Assembly: GCA_037133915.1 (NCBI GenBank)
Contig: JBAXND010000001.1
Span: forward strand, 1 to 64,000
Source: Bacteroidota bacterium
Lineage (GTDB): Bacteria > Bacteroidota > Bacteroidia > Bacteroidales > CAIWKO01
Length of the DNA stretch: 64,000 nucleotides
Direction: 5' to 3'
Positions 1 to 7,976 of this stretch are shown here, one piece after another. The first letter of the stretch is position 1. Each line of letters begins with the position of its first letter. A model generated the notes under the pieces. That model had not been told where the DNA came from and did not search any database. It was given only the letters and a program-made list of their open reading frames with translations. Made by a program: the position numbers and the translations under genes.

Positions 1-54
1 AAAAGGGGGTCAGCTTAACGCGGAACTAGGGGACCAGTTTGCGCGTATTCTCCA
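1..54. mobile_element. Probable end of an IS21-family element (rest off-window)
   Basis: Two imperfect tandem copies of a roughly 23-base G-rich unit lie at about 5-28 and 29-51. Both begin GGGG, then CAGCTT or CAGTTT, then CGCG. Read on the minus strand the block opens with TG at 54-53. Multiple short terminal repeats of this G-rich type, and a TG/CA terminus, are what I recall for IS21-type elements in Bacteroidota. No transposase is visible because the window starts here. The assignment rests on remembered end structure and is moderate at best. Confidence 0.45.
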
Positions 55-1380
55 CGTTGTATCTGTTGCATAGAATTCCTGGCAAATCTCCATTGCCTTT
101 TTAAACATATTTATTGCCATAAGCCTGTCAGAACTGGCATAAAGTAACCCTAATTGTTTGTAGCAATATTTCATATTGCTTCTTGACGGACCATCATTTA
201 CACTTCTCAGTAATCTGACGGCTTCTTCAAAATTGTTTGTTGCCGAACTATCTTGATAGAGTTTTACTATGTCACCGATTGCAATTTTATTCCCTGCGAT
301 ATAGAATATACATTGTTTGATTGAGGAACTGTCTGTTGAATTCTCCAGCGCCTTTCTAAAAAAGTCATTGGCCGTTTCAAACGAAGATACGGCTAATGCA
401 AACTGAGCTTTCGGGATGTTGACGCCATTTTTGAATCGCTCATAAAGTGGGGCATGTTGAGTATTACCAATGTAAGTGTGACATAAAGCAATTTGAAAAA
501 AATCATCCTTATTAATATTATTGAGAGCTTTCTGGAATAATGAGAGCGCTTCTTTATATTGTTGGAGGCTATAAGCATTCTGGCCTTTTGTGATCAGCAG
601 TTGAGGATCATTCCCTTTTTGGCTCTTTTCAATAACATCGAATCGCAATTTATTATAGTATTGCGCACTGTCCATTTTATTCATTGATTGAAAATCAAAA
701 GAAATAAATTGATAAAATTGGCTGATCATAGATAAAGAGTCTGGTGAATTTATTAAAAGAAGATTAAGACCTTTATTATGAAAGGATAACGCCTGAGAAT
801 AATTGCCCAACATGCCGTTAGTATTCGCTATTTTCATATAAAACTCAGCAGCGAATGCATAATCTTTCTTTGTTTCGATTATTTGGCTCACTCCTTTTTC
901 AAGAAATATTTTAGCAGAGTCCGGCATATCAAGCTTTGTATATATCCTGGCCAGATTAGTATAATTAGCAGCAATTCTGAAACTATCTTTCTGCTGAATC
1001 CTTAAGTTAAGATAAACAAAAAAGAATTGTTTGGCATCGAGAAAATACCCCGTAGCAACACCTTTCATTTTAAGATACGTATTGAAATCTCCTAAGTTCT
1101 CGTTAATGAAAGCTAGACCCTTCAAATAGTTTTGCTGCTGCGAAATAAGCAGAGCTTTTTCCAGATATGTTTTAACTTCATTCGCACTATTAAAGCCGCC
1201 TTGCATTTCGTATAAGGTCATTACCAGAAGAACCATATTCGTGTCTTCTTTTGCAACAGCTAAAGAATCACGGAGTATTCTAATGTTGGCCTGATTGTCA
1301 TTCTGTGCTTTTGAGTTTATAGAAATCCCAAATAGAACCATGCCAAGAAGGAGAATGCGTAAATACTTATTTGTTTTCAT
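10..1380 (-). pseudogene. Exported TPR protein, 3' end apparently truncated by an insertion
   Basis: The product is 456 residues and starts at ATG 1380 (MKTNKYLRI...), which places a clean signal peptide ending near SKAQ at the N-terminus; a longer start at 1401 would spoil it. The body is a series of degenerate TPR helical repeats (NLARIYTKLDMPDSA, KIANTNGMLGNYSQA, KGQNAYSLQQYKEAL). In Bacteroidota such proteins often continue into a membrane segment and a LuxR-type or histidine kinase domain. Here the protein stops abruptly after a TPR. The last 14 residues (WRIRANW...) are encoded by the putative IS end at 1-54, so the native C-terminus is probably lost. Function is unknown; it may have been a periplasmic sensor. 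Confidence 0.7.
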
Positions 1381-1535
1381 AAGGTTATAGGTTATTCGCA
1401 CGTAATTAAATTAATATCATTCCGTAAATATATGTGTTTTGCATTTAATGTGAATATTTTTAGTCCTGTAAATTTTTAACATTACACTAACCTAATGCTG
1501 GCTTTTTTGCAGAACTTGATCACCTTATTCCAAAA

Positions 1536-1563
1536 GAGCAAAGGCCCGAAGGCCTTGCTCTCT
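1536..1563 (-). terminator. Rho-independent terminator with UUCG loop
   Basis: GAGCAAAGGCC at 1536-1546 pairs with GGCCTTGCTC at 1551-1560 (one bulge). On the minus strand the loop is TTCG, closed by C-G, and four T follow at 1535-1532. It lies just beyond the 3' end of the minus-strand gene ending at 1630, so it closes the operon that runs from about 5.2 kb to 1.6 kb. Confidence 0.75.
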
Positions 1564-1629
1564 GGTCCGTGGTCTGCCACCGGCCATTTTACACACACAC
1601 AACAACAACAAAATTTCATTTCAAGTCGA

Positions 1630-2439
1630 TCAGAACAATGCAAAAAATCCTTTTTTCCCTGACTTCAGGCTCGCGATCACTGTTTTAAGTGTTTTTCCGT
1701 CAGCATCTGTCAAGGTTATCGTAATTTCGAAGCCCTCTTTTATCTTGCTGAATGAGCCCTCTGCGGGAATGATTACGCAGTAACTTAGGACGGGAGAAAC
1801 AGTTAAACTGAAGGTTTCATTTAATAATAGCTGTGATTTTCGTGGATTAGTGATTTCTACAATCAGATTGTAGCGTGAAAGATTTCCGCCTGAAGGCAAG
1901 GTATAAAATACCGTGAGGTAACTGTCGATCAGGATTGAATCGATCATTGGCAACGGAATGTTTACACCGGTCGAATCAGATACGGTCGTTTCATTTTCTG
2001 TCTCGGGAACATCGCTTGGAATAACCGGGTTTTCTATCGGCTTTTCAGTCCTCTGATCCTGCGGCAACGGCTTTTCTGCTCCGGTTTGGTTGGTTCCGGC
2101 ATTGTTCTGCTTTCCACCAAGGTCAGCGACCTTATTGGATGGTTCGTGGTGACCACCCGAATTAGCTTGACAGGCATCTGAACATATAAGTTCCACTGAG
2201 CTGCCGTCAGCTTTGCTGAATAGTTGTGTTGTTATGGTTTTATGGCAGTGTTTGCAGGTAAACTGCTTATATGGTGCCTGAACCGACCAGCCTGCGTAGG
2301 CGCCGCCATTATTCACATAAGCGAATGCCCCGAATACGAGCGGAGTCTCGGCTTTTTGTGCCGATCCAATTACTGTGAACAGTGCAAGAAATAGCGCTGT
2401 CAGAAGCAGTAATTTCAAAAAATTTGCGTTTGATGTCAT
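1630..2439 (-). CDS. Exported protein with a Cys4-type knuckle and C-terminal beta domain, unknown function
   Basis: 269 residues. An N-terminal signal peptide (hydrophobic run LLLLTALFLALF, cleavage near GSAQ) indicates export. Residues about 60-90 carry CKHCHKTI followed about 20 residues later by CSDAC, a CxxC...CxxxC arrangement resembling a small zinc ribbon, unusual for an exported protein. A Pro/Glu/Thr-rich linker follows. The last ~100 residues look like a beta-sandwich and resemble in pattern the C-terminus of the next gene upstream (LTVFYTL...VEITN against IILFYSI...VEITIT). It is the last gene of a minus-strand operon, 18 bases after the thioredoxin lipoprotein. I do not recognise a family. 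Confidence 0.7.
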   Translation of the reverse strand: MTSNANFLKLLLLTALFLALFTVIGSAQKAETPLVFGAFAYVNNGGAYAGWSVQAPYKQFTCKHCHKTITTQLFSKADGSSVELICSDACQANSGGHHEPSNKVADLGGKQNNAGTNQTGAEKPLPQDQRTEKPIENPVIPSDVPETENETTVSDSTGVNIPLPMIDSILIDSYLTVFYTLPSGGNLSRYNLIVEITNPRKSQLLLNETFSLTVSPVLSYCVIIPAEGSFSKIKEGFEITITLTDADGKTLKTVIASLKSGKKGFFALF

Positions 2440-2457
2440 GACAGACTCCTTTCTTAT

Positions 2458-3819
2458 TTAGAAGTTAATAATTGCGTTGTTATATTGATTTGTTGAGAAC
2501 GCTTTTTCAGTGACTTTGAATATCGTCTCGTTACCTGAGGTGATGCAGATGCTGATTAGGTAGTTTGTTCTCTTTTTTAGCACGACGGCTTTCTTCAAAG
2601 CATATTCAAAAGGAACCCTATCGCCGGTTTTGAATTTTATATCCACAGATTCATGCATGATAAGAACGTTCCCTTTTTCTTTAGTGATGGTAATCTCTAC
2701 TTTGTGATTGCAGGGTGTATTTTGAATACTATAAAACAAAATTATCTTTCCAGAAACAATGTTGATCTTCGCGAGTGAAAGGATAGCGGCACTTGGTTCA
2801 GGCTTCGTTTCTGATACCACTAGCTTGTTAGCTGATAACAATTCGCCTTCCAAAACGGGATCCGGGTGTGGCTTATCTATAATCTCCGGATTGTTGCCGG
2901 AAAGGCGGGTCACCGATTGCCTGATATAGTCTAGCAGTGTAATATCGCCTATAGTGTTCCCATTCACAACACTGCAAACACTTCCGGAAGATGAAATTAT
3001 CCAGACCGTTGGAAATATTATGGTACCTTCCATTGCGTATACTTTCATCTCGGGAGTCACTTTAGTTGCATCCCACGTATGCTGGTTCAGGTTGGCATCC
3101 GCCGAAAGGTCTACATAATAGAAATCGCATTTTGCCGGATCGATGGTATTATCTGTCAGCAAGGCCTCTTTTAAAGCCACGCATGGCGGGCAGCCGGGAT
3201 TACTAAATATCAGCACGGACACTTTTCCTGGAACAACAAAATCAGCCGGGACAATGATATTTCCAAATGTACCAACCTTAAAGAAGTTGTCCTTTGCGCC
3301 TTTATGGACCACCGGACGAGAGTACTTTTTAAATGAAGCAGGGTCGATGCCATTTTTCACGTAAAGCGTGGTCATCCTGTCAATGCTCTTCAAAGCAGTG
3401 TCCACAGCAAGTTTTTCATCAAGGGAAATGTTCAGGAGTAAATTACCTGAAGCGGACAGGAGATAAATGCACTGTAATGCTCCAAAGTCTGTCTGAAACC
3501 GTGTCAGCGCATCTTCACTCCATTTTGAAAGATCGACAAAAAAGTAGTCTGTGGTATTTTTATCAATAGCAGTAGATAGTGAGATATCAGCATTTCGAGC
3601 CTCTTCATTATGAGTATCACCAAATAAAAGCAAACAGAAGCGACCTTTCTTGGCAAAAGAAACCGGTTGCGGATATTTGGAAGTGGCGTCTGCCGATGAT
3701 GCTTGTGGCAGATCTTTCAGGCCATCGCGCTGACTGGAATAAGGCGAATCCTTTATAACGTTCCCTTTGCAGGCAACACAGTTAAGAATAATCATCAGAT
3801 ATAACATCAAACGTTTCAT
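2458..3819 (-). CDS. Lipoprotein with two thioredoxin-like domains (one CPPC) and a C-terminal beta domain
   Basis: 453 residues from ATG 3819. A GGAGG sequence sits about 8 bases upstream, and MKRLMLYLMIILNCVAC gives a lipobox with the lipidated Cys at residue 17; the longer start at 3867 lacks this. The first thioredoxin-like region (about 50-140) has no CxxC. The second (about 190-310) has SNPGCPPCVAL with C210 and C213 and a later IFPTVWI segment that would supply the cis-proline. The C-terminal ~110 residues are a predicted beta domain like that of the neighbouring 269-residue protein. It is likely a periplasmic or surface disulfide oxidoreductase acting on the Cys-containing exported proteins of the same operon; that partnership is inference. 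Confidence 0.75.
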   Translation of the reverse strand: MKRLMLYLMIILNCVACKGNVIKDSPYSSQRDGLKDLPQASSADATSKYPQPVSFAKKGRFCLLLFGDTHNEEARNADISLSTAIDKNTTDYFFVDLSKWSEDALTRFQTDFGALQCIYLLSASGNLLLNISLDEKLAVDTALKSIDRMTTLYVKNGIDPASFKKYSRPVVHKGAKDNFFKVGTFGNIIVPADFVVPGKVSVLIFSNPGCPPCVALKEALLTDNTIDPAKCDFYYVDLSADANLNQHTWDATKVTPEMKVYAMEGTIIFPTVWIISSSGSVCSVVNGNTIGDITLLDYIRQSVTRLSGNNPEIIDKPHPDPVLEGELLSANKLVVSETKPEPSAAILSLAKINIVSGKIILFYSIQNTPCNHKVEITITKEKGNVLIMHESVDIKFKTGDRVPFEYALKKAVVLKKRTNYLISICITSGNETIFKVTEKAFSTNQYNNAIINF

Positions 3820-3835
3820 TTTAAGTTCCTCCATT

Positions 3836-4273
3836 TTAGTGTACATAAATATCTGGATTGCAAACACAAGGATAAACCTCGCTCATGCTACGCCCATCAT
3901 GATAACCGGTAGGTGACAGCGGACATTCGGCATTTGAGAACATCGTGTACAGGTTCCCTTTTATATCCTGAAATGACTGAGAGATATATGTTTTTCTGCA
4001 GAGTGTACAGCCATGCAGCATGATTTCACCCGAAGCTTCAAAGTAATAGCATTTGTACTCAGAATCAGTAAAGAGCACCTCAAAACCTCCATACACCAGA
4101 TATCCACCGCTGAATCTCGGGCCTACTGGTTTCAGGCATTGGGTGAGAGGCCTGTATGGAGCCATAACAAATTTGTAAGAGCATCCTGTTACTGTATTTG
4201 CATTGCTATTACCAAATGGTATAATGCTTAAACCAAGAATGGTTATTACTAAAATCATTTTTAACTTTTTCAT
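3836..4273 (-). CDS. Small exported cysteine-rich protein, unknown
   Basis: 145 residues with a signal peptide (MKKLKMILVITILGLSII..., cleavage near SNAN). The mature part has eight Cys (two in a CTLCRK motif, two in a CVC motif near the C-terminus), which suggests disulfides or metal binding. The stop lies 16 bases before the thioredoxin lipoprotein start, so the genes are co-transcribed; pairing of Cys-rich exported proteins with a CPPC thioredoxin fits oxidative folding outside the cytoplasm. No family recognised. Confidence 0.65.
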   Translation of the reverse strand: MKKLKMILVITILGLSIIPFGNSNANTVTGCSYKFVMAPYRPLTQCLKPVGPRFSGGYLVYGGFEVLFTDSEYKCYYFEASGEIMLHGCTLCRKTYISQSFQDIKGNLYTMFSNAECPLSPTGYHDGRSMSEVYPCVCNPDIYVH

Positions 4274-4314
4274 AAGGCTTTTGTTTTTGGATTAATAATG
4301 TATTTTGAAAAGGA

Positions 4315-4335
4315 GGACCGCGCCGGGCGCGATCC
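4315..4335 (-). terminator. GC-rich hairpin between two operon genes
   Basis: GGAcCGCGC at 4315-4323 pairs with GCGCGaTCC at 4327-4335 with one mismatch and a three-base loop. On the minus strand a short T-run follows after a few bases. It could be a weak terminator or a processing/stability element between the 227-residue and 145-residue genes. Confidence 0.4.
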
Positions 4336-4351
4336 CAACTCCAACCAAATT

Positions 4352-5035
4352 TCAGCCACCTTCAAAAATAGAGACTCCGTCGCATGAACCGATAGGGAAG
4401 ACCATGCCCTTCATTGACGGTGGAATAACACTTGTGAAAGCATAGAGTGTTAGAATCTTACTGCCATAACACGGATCTGTCTGTACTTTGATGGTGTAAT
4501 AGGTGATGCCGTCGGCTTTTTCCTTTTGCGTATCGCTCACAGGAAGTCCGTAACATTTGAATTCCTGTGAGGAGATTATTCCGCAGAAAGTGCTATAGAC
4601 ATTGTACCAGTATCCATTCATTCCCAGCACCATGGCGCCGTATTGAGAAGGTGCCCCTTCATAGAATTGGGCTATGAAAAAATGTTCCTCCATGTCAATA
4701 CAAACGACCGGCGTCGCAGGATTACGGTAAGAAACAAAGTAATCAGTAGCCCATTTGCTCTGAAGCGGATTTCCCGGATACCCTGTGACGCCTTCACCGA
4801 TAGACCAAGATGCAGACTCAAAACTTTTTGGAAAGACTTTGCTCGCTGGCAAACCGTTCAGAACAGACATCGGATAGACGTAATCATACGATGCGCCGTT
4901 CACGACTGTTGGGGTTGGTCTTTCAATTGGCCATCCAATTTTGATGCCCGAATTGGTGAGCGGCAGGGCGAAGCCGCGCAGAACAGACAGGCAGATTGCC
5001 ACGCCTATTGCTGCTTTTGTCATTGTTGTCTTCAT
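4352..5035 (-). CDS. Exported protein, unknown function
   Basis: 227 residues. The N-terminus (MKTTMTKAAIGVAICLSVLRGFA) is a signal peptide. The mature protein is rich in Gly, Pro, Tyr and Trp, with six Cys, for example FKCYGLP, TDPCYGSK and IGSCDGVS. No family or active-site motif is recognisable. It lies between two hairpins and is in the same direction as the Cys-rich 145-residue gene and the thioredoxin lipoprotein, so it is probably another exported substrate or partner of that set. Confidence 0.65.
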   Translation of the reverse strand: MKTTMTKAAIGVAICLSVLRGFALPLTNSGIKIGWPIERPTPTVVNGASYDYVYPMSVLNGLPASKVFPKSFESASWSIGEGVTGYPGNPLQSKWATDYFVSYRNPATPVVCIDMEEHFFIAQFYEGAPSQYGAMVLGMNGYWYNVYSTFCGIISSQEFKCYGLPVSDTQKEKADGITYYTIKVQTDPCYGSKILTLYAFTSVIPPSMKGMVFPIGSCDGVSIFEGG

Positions 5036-5073
5036 TGTGGAAAGTTTTTAACTGTGTTATAAATTGATTCGCA

Positions 5074-5096
5074 CCCGACAGGTCTTTCCTGCCGGG
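5074..5096. repeat. Inverted repeat (hairpin) between the 32-residue peptide and the next gene
   Basis: CCCGACAGG at 5074-5082 and CCTGCCGGG at 5088-5096 pair with one mismatch around a five-base loop. There is no clear T-run on the minus strand, so it may be an attenuator or mRNA-processing hairpin within the operon rather than a full terminator. Confidence 0.45.
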
Positions 5097-5103
5097 CGTT
5101 TGA

Positions 5104-5202
5104 TTAAAGACAGGGTAGAAGTATGCCTGCCAGAACCATTATGGTCATGAATAATACCGCCATTATGGTCGGGAATTCTTCGGACTTCAGTAATGTTTTC
5201 AT
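5104..5202 (-). CDS. 32-residue single-span hydrophobic peptide
   Basis: The frame can be extended upstream, but ATG 5202 gives a compact peptide: a short charged head (MKTLLKSEEF) and one membrane span rich in Met, Ile, Leu and Val, ending LLPCL with a single Cys near the C-terminus. The same MKT(L/T) start pattern is seen in the next gene. It is too short for confident gene calling, but its position at the head of the operon, followed by a hairpin, supports it. It could be a membrane peptide, a secreted peptide precursor or a small hydrophobic toxin. No homology is claimed. Confidence 0.4.
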   Translation of the reverse strand: MKTLLKSEEFPTIMAVLFMTIMVLAGILLPCL

Positions 5203-5392
5203 GATGTTATATTTTAAAGTTATTAGTTGTGTGTTTGACTTCTCAGTGCGTATTCGCTTATTATTATGTCGGTCTATTTTATTTCGTAATGCGTTTTTCA
5301 ATTTTTTTTTACTGTATTGATAAATCACATTGCTAACGCCGATACAAATAGCGATTGCTATCTCTAAGCTCCGGGAACGATTATCCTTCTGA

Positions 5393-5417
5393 AAGCCCCT
5401 GTTTATGGGGCTTTTTT
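5393..5417 (+). terminator. Strong rho-independent terminator with no plus-strand gene upstream
   Basis: AAGCCCC at 5393-5399 pairs with GGGGCTT at 5407-5413 around a seven-base loop, and a T-run follows (5412-5417). In this orientation it ends a plus-strand transcript, yet no plus-strand coding gene precedes it: 5203-5392 holds only the leader of the minus-strand peptide gene. The unexplained upstream transcript may be a small RNA. Confidence 0.65.
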
Positions 5418-5551
5418 GTTAAAATATTATCATTAATACTACCACACCGCAATATTTTTACGCAGTTCCTGCACTACGACATTATGATGCCGACTGGTGT
5501 TGTAAGTGAGATTATTTTATTGCAATTTTCAATGCGGTGCACCTAATTTTC

Positions 5552-5559
5552 TACATTTG
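5552..5559 (+). promoter_or_regulatory. -7 element TACATTTG upstream of the exonuclease
   Basis: Exact match to the Bacteroidota TAnnTTTG consensus, about 43 bases before the ATG at 5602. The nearest upstream TTG (5520-5522) is 29 bases away, longer than the usual spacing, so the -33 part is not supported. Confidence 0.35.
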
Positions 5560-5601
5560 CAGGACTGCTCTACTCTGAAAGGCAGCCGAGAAACGATTAT
5601 C

Positions 5602-6099
5602 ATGAATTTTGCCGCCATAGATTTCGAAACCGCCACCGGACAGCGCCACAGTGCGTGTGCTGTTGGAATTGTGTCGGTTCGGAACGGAAAAATCGTGGAT
5701 GAATATTACTCACTTATCAAGCCTCCCGACAATTATTATTCCTGGCGAAATACCGAAGTGCACGGCATCACCGCCCGGCATACACTGAATGCACCCGATT
5801 TCCCGGAGCTTTTTCCTTACATTGCACGACGTCTGCAGGGAGTAACGGTCGTTGCACACAACGAATCGTTTGACCGCAGTGTGCTGATGCGAACCATGGA
5901 ACATTACGGTATGGATTACGATAAACTATTGTTGACCGAACGCTGGGATTGCACTCTTAAAATCTACAGGGCTAAAGGCTTCGAACCGGCTAAGTTGAAC
6001 GCCTGTTGCGCAAGGCTTGGCATAGAACTCAACCACCACGACGCACTTTCTGATGCGCGTGCCTGCGCAAAGTTATATCTGAGGAAAGACTACGTGTGA
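5602..6099 (+). CDS. DEDDh 3'-5' exonuclease (DnaQ/epsilon-like)
   Basis: 165 residues from ATG 5602, chosen because the fold begins at once with AAIDFETAT. The DEDDh motifs are present: D7 and E9 in Exo I (DFETA), VVAHNESFD in Exo II, and HDALSDARA with the catalytic His and Asp in Exo III. There is no BRCT or polymerase domain, so it is a stand-alone exonuclease rather than a Pol III fusion. It probably acts on DNA or RNA 3' ends in the cytoplasm, in repair or turnover. The gene is isolated, convergent with the minus-strand gene ending at 6134. Confidence 0.88.
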   Translation: MNFAAIDFETATGQRHSACAVGIVSVRNGKIVDEYYSLIKPPDNYYSWRNTEVHGITARHTLNAPDFPELFPYIARRLQGVTVVAHNESFDRSVLMRTMEHYGMDYDKLLLTERWDCTLKIYRAKGFEPAKLNACCARLGIELNHHDALSDARACAKLYLRKDYV

Positions 6100-6133
6100 T
6101 TCTTTGCCAGTTTGAAATTGCCGGACAATTCAA

Positions 6134-6697
6134 TTATTTCATCTTCAGAACCAGCGCTTCTAAGGCTTTTCCGATGGCACCGTCAACTTCTTCCGTAATA
6201 GTCATTGATTTAATTGAGCGAGCTCGACTGCTGTATACCGAAGAAAAATCAGCGTTGGCATCAAATACCTGTATCCATGCAATGACGGTGGTGACCTCTT
6301 TCTTTTTGATGATGGTTTTATTCCGCGAAAGCTCGCAGTATACCAGCAATCGAGCACCGGTTGCTTTGCAGATGTCGGGATAGTTGGAGGCATTTACCGG
6401 ACCCGATCCAAAACGATAGGTATTCACCGCACCCAACATCAATTCTTTATTGATGACATTGAATTTCCAAATGTCTGCAAGTTTCAAAATAATGGTATTA
6501 TTCGCCTGCTCTGCAAGGGTTGCGTCGGCCGATAATTCAGCATCGGTAACTACAACAGGAAGCACTGCTACGCTGTACTTTTTTGAAGCATCAAGGGTAT
6601 TGCTTGCATTGCTCTCGGCCCAGTATCCTTTTTTTTGCCCAAAGACACAAACGAATGATAACAAAACGACGATTACGCTCAGTTGTATTTTTCTCAT
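6134..6697 (-). CDS. Exported CsgG/LpoB-like small protein
   Basis: 187 residues. A signal peptide (MRKIQLSVIVVLLSFVCVFG) precedes a compact alpha/beta domain. The line KYSVAVLPVVVTDAELSADA, followed by a helix and ATGARLLVYCEL, has the pattern of the CsgG N-terminal / LpoB / TolB-N-like fold (a strand, then 'GA..ll..g.l'). No lipobox is present, so it is likely periplasmic. It lies 115 bases after the FlgT-like gene on the same strand and is the third gene of a minus-strand set divergent from the WD40-caspase operon. The family call is by pattern only. Confidence 0.55.
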   Translation of the reverse strand: MRKIQLSVIVVLLSFVCVFGQKKGYWAESNASNTLDASKKYSVAVLPVVVTDAELSADATLAEQANNTIILKLADIWKFNVINKELMLGAVNTYRFGSGPVNASNYPDICKATGARLLVYCELSRNKTIIKKKEVTTVIAWIQVFDANADFSSVYSSRARSIKSMTITEEVDGAIGKALEALVLKMK

Positions 6698-6760
6698 TTC
6701 AAATAAATTTACAAATTAAAAAATCCAATAATTTCGTGTACAGCTTAATCCTTATCGCCC

Positions 6761-6802
6761 ACTCCTCACTGTTCACTGTTAACGGTTCCCGCAAAAGGCG
6801 GG
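6761..6802. repeat. Low-complexity TCACTGTTCACTG tract plus GC hairpin
   Basis: 6761-6780 is built of cactcctcactgttcactg units like those that encode signal peptides at 9334-9370 and 14593-14624. It is followed by CCCGC (6788-6792) and GCGGG (6798-6802) forming a small hairpin 3' of the minus-strand gene ending at 6813. The hairpin lacks a T-run. Confidence 0.45.
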
Positions 6803-6812
6803 CAGGCATTGC

Positions 6813-7976
6813 TCACTGTTTTCCGCTTCCGGCCTTTGCTTCGCCCGCTTCAATAGCTTCAGGCACCTTCACGTTTGTAGGTGCAAAGGATATTTGCCGC
6901 TGATAAAGCAACTTCACATCCAATCTTTTTTCTTTAAGCGCAGGAATTTCATCGGCCGACATGAGTACTTTTTCTGCCATGGCATCGGGTAGTTTTTTGT
7001 ATTTGCAATTCAGGCTGGTATATCCCGGCATGTTCACAATTTCAATGGATCCGCCAAAATCGGAATCAGCTTTCAGTTTATTTTTCAATTCAATAAAATC
7101 ACGATAAGTTCCTGTTTCGAAAAATCGCAGCTGATAAGGCGCACCGTTGTTAGACCAGTTCCCGATACTTGTAAAAAAGAACATCAGCAAACGGTCGAAG
7201 CCATTGGTAACGGCTGTGCGCACACTGTATTTACAGGCATCATTATAATCGGGAATTGCCGAGAAATCGCCTTCCATTACCACGGTACCCAAACCTTCGG
7301 ATACGCAGTTATCATATGCTTTCGCTTCTATTGTAACCTTAGTTGAACCATTACCGGCCTTGCGTATACTGAGGTCGGAGATGTACATGATGAATTGGGC
7401 ATCGGAGTACAAGCCGAGTTTCTGAACGAAAGAAGCCGTGGATGTGTCGGCTCCCAAAACTTTGACTGCGGCATCTTTGAGGTTTTCAAAGCGGTCGGTT
7501 TCGATATACCGGTATTTTTTGCTGATGAGGTATTCGTTCATACGGTCAACGGCAAATTTGAGAAACACTTGCTTGTCTTCCGAAAACTTACGTGCATCAT
7601 AAATTACCAGAAAACGGATTCCGCCAACGAGTGATTCCAATGCAAGCGCATTCTGCTTTATGGCATCCTGACTCACTTCTGCGTCGATCTCAATCTCATA
7701 GGTTTTACTGAGTGGGGTTTCCTTGGTTATAGTGTATTTCGTTACAACACCTTCTGTATGCGTATTGATAGCATCTTTGAGCGTAACAAAATTTTCGACC
7801 TGAGTGAAACTTGCGAGTACTACGCCCGAAGCTTGTGAAACCGCGGCTCTGAGTGCATCCTGCAATGCCTCGTCACGCGTTAACCCAACGCCTTTTACGT
7901 GCACGTTGGAAATATTCTGCGTAAACGCTTGCGGAAAAATGAACAGTATTGTAATAAATATTAGTATTTTTTTCAT
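6813..7976 (-). CDS. Exported FlgT-N/LPP20-like protein
   Basis: 387 residues with a signal peptide (MKKILIFITILFIFPQAF, cleavage near TQN). Residues about 24-110 match the pattern of the FlgT N-terminal / LPP20 domain: VHVKGVGLTRDEALQDAL, then AAVSQASGVVL, and a beta-rich stretch ending KTYEIEIDAEV. In such proteins this domain binds partners in the periplasm. The middle region (GGIRFLVIYDARKF, GLYSDAQFIMYISDL) recalls the CsgG/TolB-N fold. The start overlaps the stop of the upstream gene by four bases (ATGA), indicating translational coupling. It has no flagellar context here, so the role is not flagellar. Confidence 0.6.
   Translation of the reverse strand: MKKILIFITILFIFPQAFTQNISNVHVKGVGLTRDEALQDALRAAVSQASGVVLASFTQVENFVTLKDAINTHTEGVVTKYTITKETPLSKTYEIEIDAEVSQDAIKQNALALESLVGGIRFLVIYDARKFSEDKQVFLKFAVDRMNEYLISKKYRYIETDRFENLKDAAVKVLGADTSTASFVQKLGLYSDAQFIMYISDLSIRKAGNGSTKVTIEAKAYDNCVSEGLGTVVMEGDFSAIPDYNDACKYSVRTAVTNGFDRLLMFFFTSIGNWSNNGAPYQLRFFETGTYRDFIELKNKLKADSDFGGSIEIVNMPGYTSLNCKYKKLPDAMAEKVLMSADEIPALKEKRLDVKLLYQRQISFAPTNVKVPEAIEAGEAKAGSGKQ

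Larger units (their letters stand above)
5203..5601. other. 399-base non-coding gap
   Basis: Between the 32-residue peptide (minus) and the exonuclease (plus). It holds the terminator at 5393-5417 and a -7-like promoter element at 5552-5559. Open frames in it have poor composition and no convincing start, so I call no gene. Confidence 0.6.

Noticed and set aside
6813..7976. FlgT-like protein as a sign of flagella
   Set aside because: No other flagellar gene is present and the phylum generally uses gliding; the domain is shared with LPP20-like envelope proteins.
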